From Frankiales bacterium (GTDB taxonomy: Bacteria > Actinomycetota > Actinomycetes > Mycobacteriales > SCTD01), in NCBI GenBank assembly GCA_004299215.1, contig SCTD01000572.1:1-11864 (forward strand): DNA of 11,864 nt, written 5' to 3'. The notes under the pieces are model-generated. The model did no database searches. It saw only the letters and a list, made by a program, of their open reading frames with translations, and was not told the DNA's origin. The translations under genes and the position numbers were made by a program. Positions 7,286 to 11,864 of this stretch are shown here, in pieces (position 1 is the stretch's first letter; every line of letters starts with the position of its first letter).

Positions 7286-7645
7286 ATGGTCACGGTCTCT
7301 GCGTGGACGGCCACCCGGCTCGCACTGGCGGGCGCCACGCAGTGCCGGCAGCTGATGACGAAGGCCGGCCAGACGCTGTCGGGCAAGCGCCTGGCCACGG
7401 CGTACGCGTTCTCGCTCTGCGACGCCCTGACGCTCGTCAGTCGTGGCGCCGCCGCGGGCGGAGCGTTCACCGCGGACGCCATCGCCACCGGCATCCTCCG
7501 GTCGTCGGCGGAGTTCTCGCCGGCCAACGGCTTCGGACCTGCGCTCCGGACCGGTCAGCCATACGTGCAGGGAGCGGCTCGCGACCTCGTCTGGGACACC
7601 GCGTGCGGCTGTCTGCGCTACGGCGCCGGGAACGCGCGCTTCTGA
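7286..7645 (+). CDS. Small protein of unknown function, 119 residues
   Basis: I do not recognise a family. The gene is supported by AGGAG 6 bases before the ATG, by strong G/C preference at third codon positions along its length, and by a stop just before the next gene. The product is alanine-rich with four cysteines (20, 45, 107 and 109, the last two in TACGCLRYG). It has no signal peptide, long hydrophobic helix or charged HTH. Residues 11-75 look amphipathic-helical (RLALAGATQCRQLMTKAG, ATAYAFSLCDALTLVSRG). The C-terminus is Gly/Arg/Tyr-containing, NGFGPALRTGQPYVQGAARD. It stands between two minus-strand hydrolase genes and is divergent from the first, so it probably has its own promoter. 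Several long frames overlap it in other registers but lack a ribosome site. Confidence 0.65.
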   Translation: MVTVSAWTATRLALAGATQCRQLMTKAGQTLSGKRLATAYAFSLCDALTLVSRGAAAGGAFTADAIATGILRSSAEFSPANGFGPALRTGQPYVQGAARDLVWDTACGCLRYGAGNARF

Positions 7646-7667
7646 CGACGGCCGGTGCGGCACCTGC

Positions 7668-8243
7668 TCATCGCAGTCCCGCGACGACGTCGAGCACCAC
7701 CGCGCCGATGTCGTCCGGGACCTGGAGGTGCATCACGTGCGTCACCCGTGGCCAGGAGCGGCAGCTGCCGTCCGCAGCGCGCGCCAGCTCCTCGTGCGCG
7801 AGCCGCACGGGGTGCGTCGGCTTCCGGTCGGCGGTGAGCACCTCGAGCCGCAGGCCTGGGAGGCCGGAGCGCTGCACCCGCGCCCAGAGCCCTGCCGCGT
7901 CATCGGGCAGCGTGCGCACGATGTCGGCGAGCGGGGGGATCGGGTCGGCCACGACCCGGGCGAGCGCCGCCTGCTGCTCCGGCCCGAGGTCCCACCCTCG
8001 CACCTCTCGCCGCGAGCCGGCAGCCACGACCGCGCCGGCCAGTCGGCCGACCAGCGGCAGTGTCGAGAGCCCTGCCAGCGCCCTCGTCGCCGGACCGAGG
8101 GACCGCAGCACGCGCGGCGCGTTGGCCGGGGTGGGGTCGATGAGCACGGCGCCGCGCACGAGGTCGGGGGCGTCCGCGGCGAGCTGCAGAGCGAGCAGCC
8201 CACCGAGGCTCTGCCCCGCCTTCGACCCGAACCAGACGACCAT
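7668..8243 (-). pseudogene. Alpha/beta hydrolase, N-terminal third missing
   Basis: Only the C-terminal two thirds of a second alpha/beta hydrolase is present. Family-like sequence begins exactly at the nucleophile elbow GQSLGGLLALQLAADAPD (from base 8216 leftwards) and runs to VVLDVVAGLR at the stop. Later landmarks are VLIDPTPANAP, the acid-strand region LEVLTADRKPTHP, and the probable catalytic histidine in VTHVMHLQVPDD. The oxyanion loop and the first strands that should precede the elbow are absent. The minus frame stays open beyond 8243, but that sequence is the antisense of a plus-strand gene and has no hydrolase features. The nearest ATG (8243) would add nine unrelated residues. As written it cannot fold as an active hydrolase. 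It is either a gene cut by rearrangement or one side of an assembly join. Confidence 0.75.
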
Positions 8244-8245
8244 CC
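8216..8245. other. Probable breakpoint between two unrelated sequence blocks
   Basis: Left of here the minus-strand hydrolase is intact up to its nucleophile motif. To the right a plus-strand frame is open at once (AFDPNQTTILRSS) with no start codon or ribosome site. Two genes therefore lose their 5' parts at the same spot. Codons ending in A or T are visibly more common to the right than to the left. No insertion-sequence end, tRNA or attachment-like repeat is seen. Confidence 0.6.
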
Positions 8246-8634
8246 TGCGTTCCTCGCACGGGTCACTGCCCGCCGACTCGCAGGCGCCGGCCCTGCCGTC
8301 CCCGCAGGCAGGGCTCGACGACGACCAGTCCAGCCGCGCGCCCGGTCCGGTCTTCGGCCCAGGGACCGGAGTCGGACTGTCGCCGCCAGACGCCGACGCC
8401 GGGGCGCCGTCGACGGGCGCACCGCCGCCTCCCGCCGTGGCAGAAGCGCCGACCCAGACAGCTGACTCCGTCGTAGTGGAGGCAGTCGCAGCCAAGGTGC
8501 GCGAACGCGTGCCTACCTGGGCGTGGATCGTCATGGTTGCGCTGGGGGCGCTCTGCGCGGGTCTGGGCGCGGGGCTTGTGTCCGCCCGCCGCCAGGATGA
8601 AGCACCGTTTGAAGGCGAGCAGTCACGTGTCCCG
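8218..8634 (+). CDS. Unidentified Pro-rich segment with a transmembrane helix, 5' end missing
   Basis: This frame is open from the breakpoint and runs without a stop into the substrate-binding protein that follows. It encodes a Pro/Ala/Gly/Asp-rich stretch (about residues 1-85 of the segment), then an amphipathic VVVEAVAAKVRERVP, then one clear membrane helix, WAWIVMVALGALCAGLGAGL, followed by SARRQDEAPFEGEQSR. That layout (flexible linker, helix, positively charged tail) is typical of the C-terminus of an anchored surface protein whose main domain would lie upstream and has been lost. Because there is no stop before 8635, it could instead be an N-terminal extension of the binding protein, or a stop may be hidden by an indel like the one near 9301. 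I do not recognise a family. Confidence 0.35.
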
Positions 8635-10180
8635 ATGGCGACCGCGTGGCGTGCGTTGCGGGAGTCCCCGGCGCTGACGGCAGCCAGCGCCGTCGTCCTG
8701 CTCGCGGCGTTCATCGGAGCAGGAAGCGCCGGCACAGCGAAGTCTCTCGACGACTACGCGACCGGCAGCAGCGAAGGCTCCGACCCCGGCGTGACCGGCA
8801 GCGACGGCGTGGTCGACAACACCGGGACTGCCGAGGGTGCACCCGAAGCAACTGGCGCAGCGACGGGGAGCAACACCGCTACAGCCGGAGCGGGCACGCC
8901 GAACAACCAGGCGCCGGGAACCGGGGCATCCGGCCCGAGCAGCGTCTCGGGTGGCTCCGACGCCGGCCCGAGCAAGTGCACGTACTCCTGCGAGATCGCC
9001 TACCAGGGTGACGGTCGCACGCCGTTCGGCCCGGCGGCCAAGCCGGCTGGCGGCAACGGTGGTCGCACCGCGGTCGGCGTTACCGGCGACACCATTCGCA
9101 TCGGGGTGATCGGCAGCCGCAACTCCAGCGACTTCAACGGCGCCGACGCGATGCAGGGACTCAAGGCGTTCGTCAACAAGATCAACCAGGTCGAGGGCGG
9201 GATCTTCGGTCGGAAGATCGCCTTCGACTACTACGGTACGAACAACGACACCCCAGAGGGTGGCGTCGCGGCCGCACGGCAGGTCATCTCACGCAACGTC
9301 GGTCATCATCAACGGAGTGGACGGGGCGGACGCCGCCGGCCAGGTCCTCGGCGAGGCCGGCGTGCCGTTCCTGTCGAGCCAGTCCAGCTACGAGTCGTTG
9401 AAGACGCAGTCGACAGTGTTCACGGTGACGAGTCCGGTCGAGGACCACGCTCGGGGCCTGGTCAACTTCATGGTCGACCGGCTCGGGCAGCGCAGCAAGG
9501 TCTGCTTCTTCGTCACCGACACCAACCTGTGGCGCTCGGCTGTCATCCCGAGTCTGAAGGATCAGGCGAAGAAGCGCGGGGTGGAAGTGCCGGTCATCGC
9601 TGAGACGCAGTACACCCAGACGTCGTTCGTCGCGCAGCTCAAGCAGATGCAGGACTCCGGCTGCACAGGCGTCGGAATGTTCACGGTGCTGGAGTCAGTC
9701 GGCATCGTCCGTGACGCCAAGTCGATCAACTACAAGCCGGTGTTCTCCGGAGCTGAGTGGACCTTCGACGTGCTCGTGCAGGGCGAGTACGGAGCGGCCG
9801 GGTCCTTCTACGGGATGAAGGTGCTGCGCCTGATCGGGACAGCCGACGAGCCGGGCTTCGACGACTACTTCCGCGACAGCAAGAAGTACACACCCGATGA
9901 CATCGCGCTTCCCGATGCAGCCGTGCACTACGCCATCGCGCAGCTGGCTGTGGAGGGGATGAAGCGAGCTGGCCCGCGGCTCACCCGGAACACCTTCGTG
10001 GAGGGGCTGCTGAGCTTCCGGAAGTTCTCCACCAAGGGGATCCTCGACGACACGACCTACACACGGGATGACCGCGCCGGCACGCACACGGTGTACACCG
10101 CGGAGTGCTGCGCGACCGCGCAGGACGGAACGACACGTTGGAAGAAGCTCGATGGCTGGCGCCGTTGGGATGGGTTCTGA
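8635..10180 (+). CDS. Membrane-anchored ABC transporter substrate-binding protein (branched-chain amino acid type), frameshifted
   Basis: Type I periplasmic-binding fold protein that would capture a solute for an ABC importer, about 514 residues once a frameshift is corrected. Order from the ATG at 8635: a short basic tail; membrane helix ALTAASAVVLLAAFIGAG (residues 13-30) with no lipobox cysteine; a Gly/Ser/Thr-rich spacer (45-112); a CTYSC pair (115-119); then the binding domain from GDTIRIGVIGSRNSSDFNG (151-169). The first frame ends after VISRNV near 9300; the second resumes at VIINGVDGADAAGQ. Removing one G at 9301-9302 (GTCGGTC to GTCGTC) restores one frame. The second half (FLSSQSSYESL, VCFFVTDTNLW, GWRRW at the end) is intact. 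The start is uncertain because the frame is open upstream. The next gene begins one base after the stop. Permease and ATPase genes are not in the window. Confidence 0.8.
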
Positions 10181-10181
10181 C

Positions 10182-10994
10182 ATGACTAGTTCACCGAATG
10201 GTCTGTGGAAGCTGGAACGACGTGCGGCGATGGCGACCCTGCGCTTCGTCCATCCCCCGCGGAACTTCTTGACGTTTCAAGCTTTTGCCGAGCTGGAGGA
10301 GCTGCTTGGCGAGTTGGCAGACGACGAAGCCGTGCGGACAGTCGTGCTCGCGAGCGGCGTGGATGGCTACTTCGCCGCGCACGCCGACCTGGATGAGCTC
10401 GCACTGCTCCAGCAGGGGCCGGTTCCGGAGGCCCGGTACTGGTATACGGCGATGCGCGCGGTGGAGCGGCTTCCACAGCCGGTCGTGGCGCTGCTCTCCG
10501 GGCAGGTGTGGGGAGGGGGCCTCGAGCTCGCGCTGGCCTGTGACATTCGGGTGGCACTGCCTGACGCGCACTTCCGGTTACCCGAGACGGCGTTGGGGAT
10601 CATCCCCGGGGCCGGTGGCACCCAACGGCTGATGCGTCTGATCGGGCCCGGCCTTGCTGCGAATCTCGTGCTCAGCGGCCGCCGGCTAGGAGCCGAGGAA
10701 GCCGCGTCGGTGGGCCTGGTCGAGCGAATCCTCAGCGCGGCGGAGGCGGACGCCTACCTCGACAGCATCACGACGAAGCCGCGCGCCGCGCTCGTCGCCG
10801 CCAAGCAGGCCCTCCGCGAAGGCAAGGAGTCCGACCTGCGCCAAGGGCTGAAGGTCGAAGGCCGCCTGTTTGCCGACCTCCTGACGCAGTCCGCGTCGCG
10901 GGAGCTCGTTGCGTGCGCCCGTGCCGCGTATGCGGCCGCGGCCGACGAGCAGCCCGTCGACGTCGTGGCGTCGGTCGGACACCTCCGTGGCTGA
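10182..10994 (+). CDS. Enoyl-CoA hydratase/isomerase (crotonase family)
   Basis: Crotonase-fold enzyme of 270 residues, which would act on an enoyl-CoA in a catabolic route. Both hydratase glutamates are in place: Glu115 in WGGGLELALACD and Glu135 in FRLPETALGIIPGAGGTQRL. The oxyanion-hole segment is FAAHADLDELA (residues 64-74) together with the GGG of 111-113. The C-terminal helices (KPRAALVAAKQALREG) are normal, but the end after residue 250 (AAADEQPVDVVASVGHLRG) extends beyond the usual fold. The substrate cannot be assigned; 1,2-hydration is favoured over isomerase or dehalogenase activity because both acids are kept. The ATG at 10182 begins one base after the binding-protein stop, and the gene overlaps the following dehydrogenase by 8 bases. 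Longer frames upstream (from 10068) are inside the previous gene. Confidence 0.9.
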   Translation: MTSSPNGLWKLERRAAMATLRFVHPPRNFLTFQAFAELEELLGELADDEAVRTVVLASGVDGYFAAHADLDELALLQQGPVPEARYWYTAMRAVERLPQPVVALLSGQVWGGGLELALACDIRVALPDAHFRLPETALGIIPGAGGTQRLMRLIGPGLAANLVLSGRRLGAEEAASVGLVERILSAAEADAYLDSITTKPRAALVAAKQALREGKESDLRQGLKVEGRLFADLLTQSASRELVACARAAYAAAADEQPVDVVASVGHLRG

Positions 10995-11775
10995 GCAGGC
11001 ACCGGTTGCGCTCATCACGGGCGGCAGCCGCGGCATCGGAGCCGCCACGGCAAGGGCCTTCGCCAAGCAGGGGTACGACATCGCTGTCTGCTGCCACAGC
11101 CAACTCGAGCTCGCTGGCGACGTCGCCCGGCACGTTCGCGACCTCGGACAGCGCTCGGTTGTGCTCACAGCCGACGTCCGGCTGCAGGACGATTGCGCCA
11201 GGCTCGTCGATGAGTGCAGTCAGCAGCTGGGCTCGCCCACGGTCGTGGTGTCGGGTGCAACGGGAGTCCCCAACGGAACCCTCCGGTCGGCTCTGGTCCC
11301 GAGCTCCAGGACCCCGACTCTCGATGCGAGCTGGGAGGGGTTCTCGCAGGCGCTGGACGCACGCGCCGGGGCCCTGTTGGCACTCGCACAGGCCGCTGTG
11401 CCCCGCATGCCGATCGGCGGGGTGCTCCTTGCGCTGACGAGCCTCGGCTCGCAACGCGTCGTACCCGGCTACGGAGTCACTGGCGTCGCCATGGCCGCCG
11501 TCGAATCGCTGGTGCGCTACCTCGCCGTCGAGCTAGGTCCGCGCGGCATCCGGGTGAACGCTGTCTGCGGAGGTGTCGTTGACACTGACGCCCTCTCTCT
11601 CGTGGCGACCGATCCCGAGGCGCTCAAGTCATACGTCGCGAAGCTGACCCCACTGGGCCGAGTTGCAACACCTGAGGACATCGCCGAACTCCTCGTCGCC
11701 CTCGCATCGCCTGGCGGCGGCTGGATGACCGGCCAGACGGTCATCGCGGACGGAGGGGTCTCACTCCGGACCTGA
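10987..11775 (+). CDS. Short-chain dehydrogenase/reductase resembling FabL (enoyl-ACP reductase III), catalytic Lys replaced
   Basis: Rossmann-fold SDR of 262 residues from the GTG at 10987. The nucleotide loop is TGGSRGIGAA (residues 11-20). The second half matches the FabL type: LTSLGSQRVVPGY, then RYLAVELGPRGIRVNAVCGGVVDTDALS, then GQTVIADGGVSL at the end. In FabL the active tyrosine is followed seven residues on by lysine (Yx6K). Here Tyr162 is followed at +7 by Met169 (YGVTGVAM). The usual NNA(G/A) strand end reads VVVSGATG, and the helix-4 asparagine position appears to be aspartate (ALDARAG). Ser152/Tyr162 remain. The redox activity expected of the family is therefore doubtful; it may bind without catalysis or use a changed mechanism. 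It is co-directional and overlapping with the enoyl-CoA hydratase gene, so a shared acyl-CoA route is likely. A longer start upstream (10909) lies inside the hydratase gene. Confidence 0.85.
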   Translation: MAEQAPVALITGGSRGIGAATARAFAKQGYDIAVCCHSQLELAGDVARHVRDLGQRSVVLTADVRLQDDCARLVDECSQQLGSPTVVVSGATGVPNGTLRSALVPSSRTPTLDASWEGFSQALDARAGALLALAQAAVPRMPIGGVLLALTSLGSQRVVPGYGVTGVAMAAVESLVRYLAVELGPRGIRVNAVCGGVVDTDALSLVATDPEALKSYVAKLTPLGRVATPEDIAELLVALASPGGGWMTGQTVIADGGVSLRT

Positions 11776-11864
11776 CGGATTTCGAGATGCGGAGCCCGAC
11801 ATCGGCCGCTGAGACCGGTCCGGCAGCCGGCTCACGCCTCGAAATCCGTCAGGTCCGGAGTGAG
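11760..11864. repeat. Perfect 27-bp inverted repeat ending at the window edge
   Basis: The left arm is 11760-11786 (begins CTCACTCCGGACCTGACGG). The right arm, 11838-11864, is its exact reverse complement. The spacer is 51 bases and contains the small palindrome GACCGGTC. The left arm includes the last four codons and the stop of the dehydrogenase gene, so the right arm reads as an inverted copy of that gene's 3' end. Pairing stops on the inner side after 27 bases; on the outer side it runs to the last base given and may continue. It could be a long-stem terminator, the start of an inverted duplication, or a fold-back artefact. Confidence 0.9.

Noticed and set aside
9290..9310. Programmed ribosomal frameshift in the binding protein
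   Set aside because: No slippery heptamer or rare-codon/stop context is present at the join; a one-base insertion explains it better.
1..11864. CRISPR arrays, tRNA/rRNA genes, insertion sequences, phage or defence genes
   Set aside because: No regularly spaced repeats, cloverleaf-like segments, transposase motifs or attachment sites were seen.

Overview
The window is high-GC actinobacterial DNA (Actinomycetota). The base composition, the GTG/TTG starts, the tightly packed overlapping genes and the order fasR-fabD-fabH-acpP-fabF all point that way; this gene order is the type II fatty-acid synthase locus known from Streptomyces and relatives. No genus can be named from the sequence alone.

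Left part (1-3980, all minus strand): a PucR/CdaR-type activator (fasR), then fabD, fabH, acpP and the first 225 codons of fabF, which runs off the left edge. Together they form the initiation and elongation core of fatty-acid synthesis: FabD loads malonate on ACP, FabH condenses acyl-CoA with malonyl-ACP, and FabF elongates. The genes overlap by 4 bases (fabD/fabH, acpP/fabF) or lie close together, so they read as one operon. A 17-bp near-perfect palindrome sits in the short fasR-fabD gap and is a candidate operator. Upstream of fasR is a decayed membrane-anchored class III cyclase, with an in-frame stop and the middle of its catalytic domain missing.

Middle part (4800-8215): a GNAT acetyltransferase translationally coupled to a cytosolic beta-lactamase-family serine hydrolase (plus strand), a complete alpha/beta hydrolase converging on them (minus), an unrecognised 119-residue protein (plus), and the C-terminal two thirds of a second alpha/beta hydrolase (minus).

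Right part (8216-11864, all plus): that second hydrolase stops abruptly at its GxSxG nucleophile motif, and a plus-strand reading frame without a visible start begins there. This is either a recombination breakpoint or an assembly chimera; third-position A/T is also visibly more frequent to its right. The right part carries a membrane-anchored type I (branched-chain amino acid type) ABC substrate-binding protein interrupted by a one-base frameshift, an enoyl-CoA hydratase, and a FabL-like short-chain dehydrogenase whose catalytic lysine position is methionine. These three are closely spaced or overlapping and look like part of an uptake plus acyl-CoA catabolism operon. The window ends exactly on a perfect 27-bp inverted repeat that copies the 3' end of the dehydrogenase gene.

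I do not see a convincing novel multi-gene system. The points most worth checking are the breakpoint near 8216-8245, the terminal inverted repeat, the catalytic-residue losses in the dehydrogenase, and the palindrome in front of fabD.
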